In this document: positions 26,843 through 36,061 of the stretch, one piece after another
Layout: each line of letters begins with the position of its first letter
Numbering within the stretch: position 1 is the first letter of the stretch
Source of the DNA: Acetivibrio thermocellus ATCC 27405
GTDB lineage: Bacteria; Bacillota; Clostridia; Acetivibrionales; Acetivibrionaceae
Assembly (NCBI RefSeq): GCF_000015865.1
Contig: NC_009012.1
Span: 3,093,081-3,157,080, forward strand
DNA length: 64,000 nt
Direction of reading: 5' to 3'
Position numbers and translations under genes: made by a program
Notes under the pieces: generated by a model
What the model was told of the DNA's origin: nothing
The model's database searches: none
Seen by the model: the letters and a program-made list of their open reading frames with translations, nothing else

Positions 26843-28079
26843 GGATTTTCACTTCCTCTCCGGTCAGTTTGTAAATTCCCGCATTTAACCCCGCAATTAT
26901 ATAAAAAAGCATGGCAGGTTTGCTGTTGAAAAGAGGATTGTTGACCATACAGTATATAATTGTGAAGACAAAAAACATTATTGAGGAGAGCGCGATGCAT
27001 TTTCTTATTTCGTTTTTTGTTCTTTTAAAAACATAAATGGAGTAGTATATATTTATGGCAAACATAAAAAGATAGAGAATCAATCCTGTAACTCCCATTT
27101 CACTACCCGTCTGAAGATAAAAATTGTGGGCGTGGGGATAGGTATTTATGGATTGCATATATTCCGGCAGCAAATAATAATACCTCCAGTTGTCAATTCC
27201 AACTCCCACCAAAGGATGCTCTTTAATCATCTGTATGCTTGCACTCCAGATGGCGAGCCTTTCTATATTTGAAAAAGTGGCAGTTTTGTTGGTTATTGAC
27301 AGCAGGGTTCTTTGAATATTGTAGGGCAGGCTGTCAAAGTTAAAATATACTATAATAAAAATCAACGCCATAATAAATACTGTTTTATATTTTTTATTAT
27401 AAACAGCGAAGACTCCCAAAGTTAGAACGATAGCAACCAATGAGCCCCTGCTGCCTGCGGAAATTAAAGAAGTAACAAAAACGATAACAGGCAAGAGATT
27501 TATTTTCCTGAAAGTTTTGTTTTTGTCATACAGCATTACAATGACAATTATTAATATTCCTCCGATATAATATGCAAAATGGTTGTTGGTTTTCAACAAA
27601 ATTATATATTTTCTAAAATTAAAGAGGCCGATTAAATCAATAAGATTTAAACATGATACACTTAAGGCCGAAACTATTATAAATCGAAAGATTTTTTCAA
27701 CAAACGCTTCCTTGAATTCATAAACCAGTGCGGTAGCTGTAATGCTGATTAGAAAATATGATGCGACTATAAGAAGTTCCCGGAACGAAGTTATTATGTT
27801 AATGGAATTGAATATACCCAGGAATCCCACCAATACAATAAGAAAATATATAAACGTCAATGCGTTTTTTTCTATTCGGATTTTACGTAGCATTAACAAA
27901 AACGATATTATAAAAAGAGCCAGGGATTCATACCTGCCTATAATGGGAAGTGTCAGTACAAAAAATAAAAATATGGAATCCGCCGCAATTCTTTTCTTGT
28001 TTGTGCTGCTTCGAAGAAGTATTGCCATATTTATAAGGCTTGCAATCAGAACCAAAAAATAAATTGCCTTTAATGCCAT
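26793..28079 (-). CDS. O-antigen ligase/polymerase family (Wzy-like) membrane protein
   Basis: 428 residues with about 11-12 membrane helices and the large loop diagnostic of the Wzy_C/WaaL family: GVGIDNWRYYYLLPEYMQ...PHAHNFYLQTGSEMGVTG. Likely polymerises lipid-linked repeat units, or ligates the glycan to its carrier, on the outer face. GGGTGA precedes the ATG. Works with the MurJ-type flippase and the Wzz-like protein encoded divergently. Confidence 0.88.
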   Translation of the reverse strand: MALKAIYFLVLIASLINMAILLRSSTNKKRIAADSIFLFFVLTLPIIGRYESLALFIISFLLMLRKIRIEKNALTFIYFLIVLVGFLGIFNSINIITSFRELLIVASYFLISITATALVYEFKEAFVEKIFRFIIVSALSVSCLNLIDLIGLFNFRKYIILLKTNNHFAYYIGGILIIVIVMLYDKNKTFRKINLLPVIVFVTSLISAGSRGSLVAIVLTLGVFAVYNKKYKTVFIMALIFIIVYFNFDSLPYNIQRTLLSITNKTATFSNIERLAIWSASIQMIKEHPLVGVGIDNWRYYYLLPEYMQSINTYPHAHNFYLQTGSEMGVTGLILYLFMFAINIYYSIYVFKRTKNEIRKCIALSSIMFFVFTIIYCMVNNPLFNSKPAMLFYIIAGLNAGIYKLTGEEVKIREKKADNTANQIRIQG

Positions 28080-28123
28080 GAGATATCACCCGATTCAACA
28101 ATATAAGCAGATTGTAAAATAGG

Positions 28124-28816
28124 TTACTGTTTCCTGTCTCTTAATATTAGACTTGCAATCTTAAAATCAAACATATCGTCAATATCAATTGAATTTTCTT
28201 TATCCATAATCAGTGCATAGCTTTTGTCAGAGTAAATATCATTGGAATTCATTAAATATTCAACCTTGACAATGTATAAAGCACCGTTAATCCTGTAATA
28301 GGTGGGGATGCTTTGCCTTGGGACATTGGCAGCATCGGGCCTTATAAAACCGGCCATGGAATGGTTTTCAGGCAAAATGTTCATCCATAACGGTGAATGT
28401 TCCGCTTCACACACTGCTATTACAGAATTTGCATGCTTTTCCTTCATGATTTCGTACCCTTTAATAATATCAGCAGAGTTTCTTAAAGGAGAGGTTGGCT
28501 GAAGCAGAGCCACTGTGTCAAATTCCCGGCCCAGTTCTTTGTATTTTTCTATAACGTATTTAACCACATCCCATGATGATGCCGTATCATTGGAAAGTTC
28601 AACGGGCCTTAAAAAGGGAACGCTGGCCCCCCATTGCTTTGCAATCTCCGCATATTTTTCCGAATCGGTGGATACCATTATTTCCTCAAACAAACCGGAT
28701 TCTTTTGCCGCTTCAATTGTATATGCCAACATGGGTTTTCCGTTAAGCAGTTTTATATTTTTATCTTTTAAGCCTTTGGAACCGGCTCTTGCAGGAATGA
28801 TTGCCATGTTTTTCAT
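28124..28816 (-). CDS. legF: CMP-nonulosonate synthetase (LegF/NeuA type)
   Basis: 230-residue cytidylyltransferase that activates a nonulosonic acid with CTP. N-terminal IPARAGSKGLKDKNIKLLNGKPM is the nucleotide-binding motif; ALLQPTSPLR is the second conserved block. Given the neighbours the substrate is probably legionaminic acid rather than sialic acid. ATG 28816 overlaps the stop of the epimerase by four bases (ATGA). Confidence 0.92.
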   Translation of the reverse strand: MKNMAIIPARAGSKGLKDKNIKLLNGKPMLAYTIEAAKESGLFEEIMVSTDSEKYAEIAKQWGASVPFLRPVELSNDTASSWDVVKYVIEKYKELGREFDTVALLQPTSPLRNSADIIKGYEIMKEKHANSVIAVCEAEHSPLWMNILPENHSMAGFIRPDAANVPRQSIPTYYRINGALYIVKVEYLMNSNDIYSDKSYALIMDKENSIDIDDMFDFKIASLILRDRKQ

Positions 28817-29988
28817 ATTCCGACAACCTCAACGTCGTAAAATTCTTTTTTAAGATTGATTTTTTCGCCCAGCATATATTCTTTAATTACTTCAATAATT
28901 CTCTCGGAAGTGTTTCCGTCTCCGTAAGGATTTACTGTTTCTTTTGCCTGTTTGATGAATGAATCCGACAAAGCCTTTTTAATTGCCTGTTTTATTTCTT
29001 CCTCGTTTGGGTTGCAATTTATGACACTGGTGGCTTGTATTCTTCCTTTCTGGCGTTCGCCGATATTTATTGTCGGAATGCCAAAACTGGGCGCTTCCAG
29101 CAGCCCGCTTGAGGAATTGCCTATTATCATGGCACTGTGTTTCAGGACACTTAAGTAATTAACCGTGCCCAGTGAGGTAAAAGCAGTAATGTTGTCATTT
29201 TCCTCTGCATATTTGTCAATAAGCCGGTTTATAATGCGCCCGTCGGTGTCGGCATTGGTTTTGGTAAATATGAAATTCATATTCTTATATGCCTTGCATG
29301 CTTCAAGCAAAGCAGTAATGTGCTTTTCGGAAGTGTTTTCTTCCAGGGTTACCGGATGAAAACATGCCATTGCATAAGGCTTACTTAAATCTATCTTTAA
29401 TTCTTTTTCCAATTCATCTTTTGACAGGAGTTTTTCATTTAATATATTTTCTATGCCAATGGCCCCCACATTGAACACCCGGTCGGGATGTTCCCCCAGT
29501 TGTATGACTCTTTTCCGGTAAGTTTCCGTACTTGTAAAATGAAGATAGCTCAGTTTGGTTATGGCATGGCGGATTGACTCGTCAACAGCCCCTTCCGTCG
29601 ATTCGCCGCCGTAAAGATGGGCAATGGGAATTCTTTGATTTACCGCCGCCATGGAAACTGCAAGGGTTTCATATCTGTCTCCAAGGACAATCAACAAATC
29701 GGGATTAATCCTTTTAAAATAATCTGCAAATCCAATCAAAACAAGGCCCATTGATTTGGATATTGCAGACGGTGTATCCGCACTTAGCAAAATTTCTATT
29801 TTTTCATCTATATGAAATCCGTCTTTTTCAATTTCTTTGTAGGTAAGCCCAAACTCCGGCGAAAGATGCGCACCGGTTGCTACAATCCTTACGTCAAATT
29901 CCTTTATTTTATTCAACTTATTTATTATGGGCTTTAGCAAACCATACTCGGCTCTTGTGGCTGTAAAAACACTTATTACCTTTTTCAT
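28813..29988 (-). CDS. legG: Hydrolysing NDP-sugar 2-epimerase (LegG/NeuC type)
   Basis: 391 residues, GT-B fold UDP-GlcNAc 2-epimerase family, hydrolysing branch. Begins KKVISVFTATRAEYGLLKPII; conserved VLGDRYETLAVSMAA, HLYGGESTEGAVDESIRHAITKLS and GNSSSGLLEAPSFGIPTINIG. In the legionaminic pathway it converts the NDP-diacetylbacillosamine intermediate to 2,4-diacetamido-trideoxymannose. ATG overlaps the preceding stop (ATGA). Confidence 0.92.
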   Translation of the reverse strand: MKKVISVFTATRAEYGLLKPIINKLNKIKEFDVRIVATGAHLSPEFGLTYKEIEKDGFHIDEKIEILLSADTPSAISKSMGLVLIGFADYFKRINPDLLIVLGDRYETLAVSMAAVNQRIPIAHLYGGESTEGAVDESIRHAITKLSYLHFTSTETYRKRVIQLGEHPDRVFNVGAIGIENILNEKLLSKDELEKELKIDLSKPYAMACFHPVTLEENTSEKHITALLEACKAYKNMNFIFTKTNADTDGRIINRLIDKYAEENDNITAFTSLGTVNYLSVLKHSAMIIGNSSSGLLEAPSFGIPTINIGERQKGRIQATSVINCNPNEEEIKQAIKKALSDSFIKQAKETVNPYGDGNTSERIIEVIKEYMLGEKINLKKEFYDVEVVGI

Positions 29989-30977
29989 AACTCTATCAAC
30001 TCGTCTTCCTGAAAATCTCTTACGGCTCTTCTTCCAAGAACTTCAAACCATTGCATCGGGCTGATGCCGTTACCCGGCCTTTTTACCGTCAAATTTTCCT
30101 CAGTGAAAATTTCACCCTTTTGGATGTATCTTTTGGCCACAATGCTTTTGCGGGCCACACAAATATTCTTTTTCTCAGATTCTGAAGGCTTCTTTATTCC
30201 GTCGCCCAAAGCAAGCTCAATATTTCTGAGGGCTCTAATCATAGCTTTCATTTCATTTGGTTCAAGGCTTGACTTGTGATCAGGACCTTCCATATTCTTA
30301 TCCAAAGTTAAATGTTTTTCTATGACGGAAGCTCCCAGTGCCACAGCTGCAATGGATGCTTCAATTCCTTTCGTGTGGTCGGAATAACCTACTTTTACGC
30401 CGAGCTCTTTTTTTATTGTGAGCATGGCTTTAAGGTTTACATCAGAAAAGGGCGCAGGATACTCCGTCGTGCAGTGAAGAACCGTAATTTCTCCGGTACC
30501 GTTTTCTCTCAATACCGAAACCGCTTTTTTTATCTCATCCATTGTGCTCATGCCCGTGGATAAAATAACGGGCTTGTTTAGCTTTGCTATTTTTATTAAA
30601 TAAGGAAGATTTGTAATTTCTCCCGAAGGAATCTTCCATCTTTTCATATCAAGACTTTTTAAAAACTCTATGCTTTCAAAATCAAAGGCCGTCGAAAGAA
30701 ATTCAATGTTTTTATCCTGGCAGTACCTGCTTAGCTCCGAAAATTCATCAAAAGAAAGTTCATACCTTTTGAGCATGTCATACTGAGATTCTTCGGATTT
30801 TGTTTGCTTCTGGTACTCGGCCTTTGAAGCGTTTTTTGTCGTAAGATTTTTTGAAATAAAGGTTTGAAATTTTATACAGTCAGCACCTGCATCTTTGGCG
30901 GCATCCACCAGTTTTTTTGCAAGCTTTAGCTCTCCATTGTGATTTATGCCTGCTTCGGCTATGACAAACACTTTCAA
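29985..30977 (-). CDS. legI: N,N'-diacetyllegionaminate synthase (LegI/NeuB type)
   Basis: 330 residues. Condenses the 6-deoxy-diacetamido-mannose with PEP to give the nine-carbon acid. N-terminal VFVIAEAGINHNGELKLAKK and the TIM-barrel motif KFQTF, CTTEYPAP and GYSDHTKG; the C-terminal SAF antifreeze-like domain includes FTEENLTVKRPGNGISP. The start is the TTG at 30977 with GAGAGGTG upstream, overlapping the acetyltransferase stop (TTGA). A longer upstream frame is out of register with the known family N terminus. Confidence 0.95.
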   Translation of the reverse strand: MKVFVIAEAGINHNGELKLAKKLVDAAKDAGADCIKFQTFISKNLTTKNASKAEYQKQTKSEESQYDMLKRYELSFDEFSELSRYCQDKNIEFLSTAFDFESIEFLKSLDMKRWKIPSGEITNLPYLIKIAKLNKPVILSTGMSTMDEIKKAVSVLRENGTGEITVLHCTTEYPAPFSDVNLKAMLTIKKELGVKVGYSDHTKGIEASIAAVALGASVIEKHLTLDKNMEGPDHKSSLEPNEMKAMIRALRNIELALGDGIKKPSESEKKNICVARKSIVAKRYIQKGEIFTEENLTVKRPGNGISPMQWFEVLGRRAVRDFQEDELIEL

Positions 30978-31618
30978 AGGTTCTTCACCTCTCTGCACGG
31001 ATTCCCATAGGCTATTACATTGTCCCTTATGTTTTTTGTTACAACGCTTCCCATTCCGATTAAACAATTTGAGCCAATATGAATTCCCTGTTTGACAGTA
31101 CTGTTTGTACCAATATGAGAATGCCGGCCGATTTTTACTCCTCCGCATAAAACCGTTCCCGGAGCTATATGCACAAATTCACCGATTTCGCAGTCATGTT
31201 CAACAATGGCACCGGAATTGATAATTGCTCCCTGACCGATTACAGCTCCGGCATTTACTACGACATGTTTGCCGATAAAAACTCCTTTGTCAATTTGAGA
31301 ATGTTTACTGACTTTAGCTGAAGCATCAACTATATTGGGAATTATAAATCCCATCTCACACAGGGTATTAAAAAGCCTTATGCGTACGGAGGGATTGCCT
31401 ATGCTTCCCACAGCAACAAACGCGTAATGATACCCGTCTTTGTATAAAGAGGGAAGATCCCTGTCATAGCCTAATATTGGTGTTCCCAATACTGCCTTTC
31501 CGACATTTTCTTTAGTGTCAATAATTCCTATATCATCATACTCATCCAAATCAAGAAGGCTGTCTAAAACAGATTTGCAGTGACCCCCGCCGCCTATTAA
31601 CAGAATTTTTTTATTCAT
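30974..31618 (-). CDS. NeuD/PglD-type sugar O/N-acetyltransferase (probable LegH)
   Basis: 214 residues: N-terminal Rossmann-like domain (KILLIGGGGHCKSVLDSL) and a C-terminal left-handed beta-helix of hexapeptide repeats (GAIVEHDCEIGEFVHIAPG, with the conserved His). In nonulosonate clusters this family acetylates the 4-amino sugar (PglD, LegH) or the finished acid (NeuD). Its position just before legI fits the 4-N-acetylation step. Overlaps ptmE by eight bases. Confidence 0.85.
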   Translation of the reverse strand: MNKKILLIGGGGHCKSVLDSLLDLDEYDDIGIIDTKENVGKAVLGTPILGYDRDLPSLYKDGYHYAFVAVGSIGNPSVRIRLFNTLCEMGFIIPNIVDASAKVSKHSQIDKGVFIGKHVVVNAGAVIGQGAIINSGAIVEHDCEIGEFVHIAPGTVLCGGVKIGRHSHIGTNSTVKQGIHIGSNCLIGMGSVVTKNIRDNVIAYGNPCREVKNL

Positions 31619-32657
31619 CTTTTTCCAACCTTCTCTTCATTTTTTCCATTTCATCAAACTGCCCCATGTCCATCCAGCTGTTTTCGCTTATTGGATAGAC
31701 ACCGATTTTTTCTCCCCGGGATTTGTATTTCTTGATGATGTCCGGAAATTCCACGGGCCGGTTTTCTTCCAATTCTTCAATGATTTTCGGCTCGGCAAAA
31801 TACAATCCTGTGTTGACAAAGTACACGAGCTCAGGTTTTTCCTTTATATTTTCGATTTCACCCTTGTCATTAATTTCAACAACACCATAGGGAATTTTGA
31901 TATTCTTTAGTGAGCAAACCATGGTTATCAGATTGTTCATTTTTTTATGGTAGCTGTATATTTTCTCATAATCCTCTTCTATCAAAATATCGCAATTTGA
32001 AAGGACAAAGGTGGAAGTAATTTTCCCTTTTAAAAGGCTAAGTCCGCCGCCTGTTCCCAAAGGTTTTTCTTCTTCCACATAGTTTACGGAATAGTTTTTT
32101 TCAATATCGTTAAAGTATGCTTTTACGGTATTTTTCTTGTGGTTTAAAATGAGATAAAACTGCCTGCATCCAAATTTGTTAAACCTGTTCATTATATGTT
32201 CCGCGATAGGTATTTCACCTATTGGTATTAACGGTTTTGGAAGTATTTTGGTATATGGATAAAGCCGGGTGCCAAGTCCTCCGGCCATGATTACCACCGG
32301 AATATCCAGATTTTTCTTTGGCCCTATTTGTTCATCGTTCCAGAGTACAACGGAAACAATATTGCACTCTTTGTCGAGTATTGGTAAGGCCTCAACAGAA
32401 TACTTTTTCATATATTCTTTAGCCCTGTTTTTTTCTTCTTCATACAGAAATTTTGGACTGTAGTTGGCAATTTCCCTGACTTTTGCATCAAGATTTCCCT
32501 TCTTTAAAATCCAGCGCCTTATATCTCCGTCGGTGACAGTTGCGACAAAACGGCCTCCTTTTATGACAAAGAGCACTTTTTTTGCGACCTTATCAAGTTG
32601 TTCCATCGCGTTTAACATTGTTGCCTCTTCATCTATTAAAAAATCTGCAACGTCCAT
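31611..32657 (-). CDS. ptmE: CBS-domain sugar nucleotidyltransferase (PtmE-like)
   Basis: 348 residues: two N-terminal CBS motifs (about 1-115), then an NTP-transferase domain with MAGGLGTRLYPYTKILPKP. In Campylobacter the homologue PtmE makes GDP-glucosamine for the GDP-based legionaminic pathway. This gene therefore suggests that the pathway here uses GDP- rather than UDP-linked intermediates. CBS domains may provide nucleotide feedback. Tightly packed between legC and neuD. Confidence 0.85.
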   Translation of the reverse strand: MDVADFLIDEEATMLNAMEQLDKVAKKVLFVIKGGRFVATVTDGDIRRWILKKGNLDAKVREIANYSPKFLYEEEKNRAKEYMKKYSVEALPILDKECNIVSVVLWNDEQIGPKKNLDIPVVIMAGGLGTRLYPYTKILPKPLIPIGEIPIAEHIMNRFNKFGCRQFYLILNHKKNTVKAYFNDIEKNYSVNYVEEEKPLGTGGGLSLLKGKITSTFVLSNCDILIEEDYEKIYSYHKKMNNLITMVCSLKNIKIPYGVVEINDKGEIENIKEKPELVYFVNTGLYFAEPKIIEELEENRPVEFPDIIKKYKSRGEKIGVYPISENSWMDMGQFDEMEKMKRRLEKDE

Positions 32658-32661
32658 CTCT

Positions 32662-33831
32662 CTATACCCCTGCTTGTTTTAAACATTCAACCACATATTC
32701 TGCATCTTCTTTTTGAAGATTTGAGCTGCAAGGAATGTTAACCACATGCTCCAAATATTTATATGCTTTTTCAATCCTGTATGTCTGGTGTGTTTTATAG
32801 GGCTTCTGCTCGCTGATAAGGCCCCATATCGGTCTTGTTTGTATTTTCTTCGATGCCAGGTATCGAATTAGCTCATCTCTGTTTAACGGATAGTTTTCAT
32901 CTATATACAAAGAATAGAACCAATAATTAGGCCTTATGTTACCCTTAAATTCCAGTATTTTAAGTCCATGGATTTTGTTTATCTCCTGTTTGTAAAATTC
33001 ATAATTTTTTCTCTTTGTTTCTATAAAATGTTCAATTTGCTCCAATTGTGCAAGTCCCAGCGCAGCTTGAATATTTGTCATCCGGTAGTTGTATCCGATC
33101 TCGTCGTGGATAAAGTAAAGCTCATCGCATTTTGCCTGGGTTGTGAGGTGTTTTGCTCTCTTTAGAAAATTCTCGTTGTTTGAAACAATCATACCCCCTC
33201 CGCCGGTGGTGATAATTTTGTTTCCGTTGAATGAATACACACCGGCATCACCGATGGTTCCGGCGTATTTTCCCTTGTATTTTCCGTCAAGATAATAAGT
33301 TCCAAGGGCTTCGGTGGCATCTTCTATGACTTTCAGATTGTATTTTTGGCAAAGCTCCATAATGCTTTCCATGTCAGCCATATTGCCAAATACGTGTACT
33401 ACCAGTACCGCCTTTATATGTTTTTTGCTGGCCTTGTTTATAAGCTTTCCATCCTTGAAAATACATTCCTTTTCGAAAAAATCTTTAAGTTTGGCAACAT
33501 CCAGAGTAAGGGAGTCGTCACAGTCCATAAATACCGGTTCGGCACCGGCATATTTTACCGGATTTACCGCAGCAATAAATGTAAGGGTGGGAACGATGAC
33601 TTCACAGTCTTTTGAGATACCGCAAACCATAAGGGCTGTGTGAAGTCCCGACGTTCCGTTTTGACAGGAAACTGCACCTTTACAACTCACATACTCTGAA
33701 AGCTTTGATTCAAATTCAGCCACATAGGGCCCGGCAGTGGAAATCCAACCGGTTTTAACCGCATTTGTTACATATTCAATTTCTTTTTCTCCCAGGTTGG
33801 GAATTGACAACGGCAGGAATTTCCTACTCAC
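32662..33831 (-). CDS. legC: LegC-type PLP aminotransferase
   Basis: 389 residues, DegT/DnrJ/EryC1 family. Transfers an amino group to the 4-keto sugar made by LegB. N-terminal SIPNLGEKEIEYVTNAVKTG, substrate region CQNGTSGLHTAL, and the PLP lysine in YSFNGNKIITTGGGG. GTG 33831 with GGAGGTG upstream. 15 bases downstream of legB. Confidence 0.93.
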   Translation of the reverse strand: MSRKFLPLSIPNLGEKEIEYVTNAVKTGWISTAGPYVAEFESKLSEYVSCKGAVSCQNGTSGLHTALMVCGISKDCEVIVPTLTFIAAVNPVKYAGAEPVFMDCDDSLTLDVAKLKDFFEKECIFKDGKLINKASKKHIKAVLVVHVFGNMADMESIMELCQKYNLKVIEDATEALGTYYLDGKYKGKYAGTIGDAGVYSFNGNKIITTGGGGMIVSNNENFLKRAKHLTTQAKCDELYFIHDEIGYNYRMTNIQAALGLAQLEQIEHFIETKRKNYEFYKQEINKIHGLKILEFKGNIRPNYWFYSLYIDENYPLNRDELIRYLASKKIQTRPIWGLISEQKPYKTHQTYRIEKAYKYLEHVVNIPCSSNLQKEDAEYVVECLKQAGV

Positions 33832-33846
33832 TTTGGCACCTCCGTA

Positions 33847-34827
33847 TTAGATGTTGTAGAGGTCGGTTTTGTACCTGTCTAAATTGTGCCTGATAAACTC
33901 AATGGTTTCTGCCAGGCCTTGCTCAAGGGTATAATTTTGTTTCCAGTTTGTAAGCTTCTTAAGTTTCTCATTGGAGCCCAGAAGCCTGTTGACTTCGCTT
34001 TTTTCAGGCCTTATCCTTTGTTCGTCGCATACAATTTTTGCCTTCGGATTAATCTGCCGTATCAGTTCCCCGGCCAGCTTGCCGATGGATATTTCCTGCT
34101 GGCTTGCAATATTGATTTCCTCACCTATGGTTTTGTCTGTTTTGGATATTTCAATAAAGCCGTTTACGGTGTCTTTGACGTAATTAAAGTCTCTCGTGGG
34201 AGTTAATGAACCAAGCCTGATTTCTTCTTTTCCCGAAAGGAGCTGGGTTATGATTGTCGGGATGACAGCCCGGGCGGATTGTCTTGGTCCGTATGTATTA
34301 AACGGCCTTACTATTGTTATTGGTATGTTAAAGCTCCTGTAAAAAGATTCGGCCAGCCTGTCGGCGCCTATTTTTGTCGCAGAATACGGGGACTGTCCCT
34401 GATAAGGGTGATGTTCGTCTATGGGAACATATTGAGCCGTTCCGTATACTTCTGACGTAGAGGTAATGAACACTCTTGACGTGTCAAGGATTCTGGCTGC
34501 CTGAAGCACGTTTAAGGTACCTTTGATGTTGGTGTCCACATATGCTTCCGGTGAGTGATAACTAAAGGGAATGGACACTAAGGCGGCAAGGTGGAAAACC
34601 TTGTCAATTCCTTTCATTGCTTCCAAAACACCGTTGGAATCCCTGATGTCTCCGGCAAATACCTCTACTTCTTTCATAATCTCTTTGGGAAAAGTATCCA
34701 GCCATCCCCAGGAATTGAAAGAGTTATAGTACACAAAAGCTCTGACTTTATATCCTTGCTTTACCAGTTCCTCTGTCAGATGGCTTCCGATAAAGCCATC
34801 AGCACCGGTTACCAAAATTTTCTCCAT
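33847..34827 (-). CDS. legB: LegB-type NAD-dependent NDP-GlcNAc 4,6-dehydratase
   Basis: 326-residue short-chain dehydratase. NAD motif VTGADGFIGSHLTEEL; catalytic SSEVYGTAQ-like region (TSTSEVYGTA) and YSATKIGADR with the YxxxK pair. The combination is typical of LegB, which starts the legionaminic-acid pathway from NDP-GlcNAc. AAAGGAGA precedes ATG 34827. First of the contiguous Leg genes. Confidence 0.94.
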   Translation of the reverse strand: MEKILVTGADGFIGSHLTEELVKQGYKVRAFVYYNSFNSWGWLDTFPKEIMKEVEVFAGDIRDSNGVLEAMKGIDKVFHLAALVSIPFSYHSPEAYVDTNIKGTLNVLQAARILDTSRVFITSTSEVYGTAQYVPIDEHHPYQGQSPYSATKIGADRLAESFYRSFNIPITIVRPFNTYGPRQSARAVIPTIITQLLSGKEEIRLGSLTPTRDFNYVKDTVNGFIEISKTDKTIGEEINIASQQEISIGKLAGELIRQINPKAKIVCDEQRIRPEKSEVNRLLGSNEKLKKLTNWKQNYTLEQGLAETIEFIRHNLDRYKTDLYNI

Positions 34828-34841
34828 GTTTCTGTCTCCTT

Positions 34842-36059
34842 TTATGAGTATTCGATAACATTGGCTATATTTTGGGCCGCCCCGGCAGGGGGCATGAGTT
34901 TTTTCCTTGCCTCCCTGAGGCGGGCATGTAAATTACGGGCATCTGAATTGCTGCTTTCAAGCAAAAGATTTATGGCATTTTCAAATTCTTCGGTATTTTT
35001 GACAGGAAGGGCGCAGCCCAGCTTGTCATATTCCACCGGATGTGCATTTTTTGAAAAATTGACTGTTATCAGAGGTTTGTCTGCGGCTATGGCCTGTAAT
35101 CCGACTGTAGAGTAAAAAGTAATTACCAAATTGGACTTACTTAAAATCAAATTGGTATCCTCTTCTTTTACAATCAATAAATTTTGCGGCAATGTATTCA
35201 AATACCCGGTATATAGGTCCATTTGCTCGTTGGGATGGGTTTTCCATATACCCATGAAGTTTGGTCTTTTTTGCATAAGCTTAATAAATTCGACCAGGAT
35301 ATCCTCTCTGTAAGCTATATTGGGCTGGGAGAAAAAAGAAATAACCTTGTCGAATTTATCAAGATTGTACCTCTTTATAAAATCCTCAAAATGCTTTTCG
35401 GTGTAAGTCGGTTCAATATTTGGCTGCCCTGTGACGACTACGTCCCGTTCATTCAGGTTTTCATTGCAGGAAAGTATGTTTGCTTTGGCATAATCGTTTA
35501 ACACACAAACCGTTGCTTTGTATGGAATTTTCAAATTTTCTCCCAGAAGGTCAACTATACGTACCACTTTTACATCCATTTTATTGGCGCTGAAGGCTGC
35601 AGCTTTTTCAGCTCTTTTCCCGCTGGTAACCACAATTACGTCCGGTTTTTCAAAGCTTAATATCCTTTCCATTAAATTTATGGGGAAAAAACAGCTTCTG
35701 CCGCGCTCTCTGAAAAGTTTTAATGCTTCTTCAAAACTTTTAAGCTGAAGGGACAAATCCCATAGATTCATTCCCAAATACACTTTGATTTCAAATTTAT
35801 CCAGGCCTGAACCGGCATCAAAATGTTCATCAATAAACATATCTCCGTATTTTAAAATCTTTTGTGCTTCTTCATCTTTGAACAAATTCAAATAATCCCT
35901 GATGCCCTTAAATTCAATCTCTTCTTTTTTTAAATCATTAACGCTGCTTGTTAATCCGAGAACAGAGACTTTATGGCCCCTTGATTTTAATTCTTTAATA
36001 ACCGGAATTACGCTTCTTACATGGCCTCCGCCGTAAGTCACAAAGAAAACTTTTTTCAT
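34842..36059 (-). CDS. GT-B-fold glycosyltransferase-like protein, specificity unknown
   Basis: 405 residues. The N terminus KKVFFVTYGGGHVRSVIPVIKELKSRGH is glycosyltransferase-like, and the second half (VISFFSQPNIAYREDILVEF, KTHPNEQ, LVITFYSTVGLQAIAADKPLI) resembles CDP-glycerophosphotransferase/2-epimerase-type GT-B proteins. It could transfer a nonulosonate or polyol phosphate. Two ATGs are six bases apart; the second (36059) is 8 bases from GGAG. The stop of the ATP-grasp gene overlaps the first. No confident family. Confidence 0.65.
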   Translation of the reverse strand: MKKVFFVTYGGGHVRSVIPVIKELKSRGHKVSVLGLTSSVNDLKKEEIEFKGIRDYLNLFKDEEAQKILKYGDMFIDEHFDAGSGLDKFEIKVYLGMNLWDLSLQLKSFEEALKLFRERGRSCFFPINLMERILSFEKPDVIVVTSGKRAEKAAAFSANKMDVKVVRIVDLLGENLKIPYKATVCVLNDYAKANILSCNENLNERDVVVTGQPNIEPTYTEKHFEDFIKRYNLDKFDKVISFFSQPNIAYREDILVEFIKLMQKRPNFMGIWKTHPNEQMDLYTGYLNTLPQNLLIVKEEDTNLILSKSNLVITFYSTVGLQAIAADKPLITVNFSKNAHPVEYDKLGCALPVKNTEEFENAINLLLESSNSDARNLHARLREARKKLMPPAGAAQNIANVIEYS

Positions 36060-36061
36060 CT

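Noticed and set aside
30977-31148. Extension of LegI by 57 residues upstream
   Set aside because: The extra sequence overlaps the acetyltransferase gene, is unlike the NeuB family N terminus, and the TTG at 30977 has a good SD.
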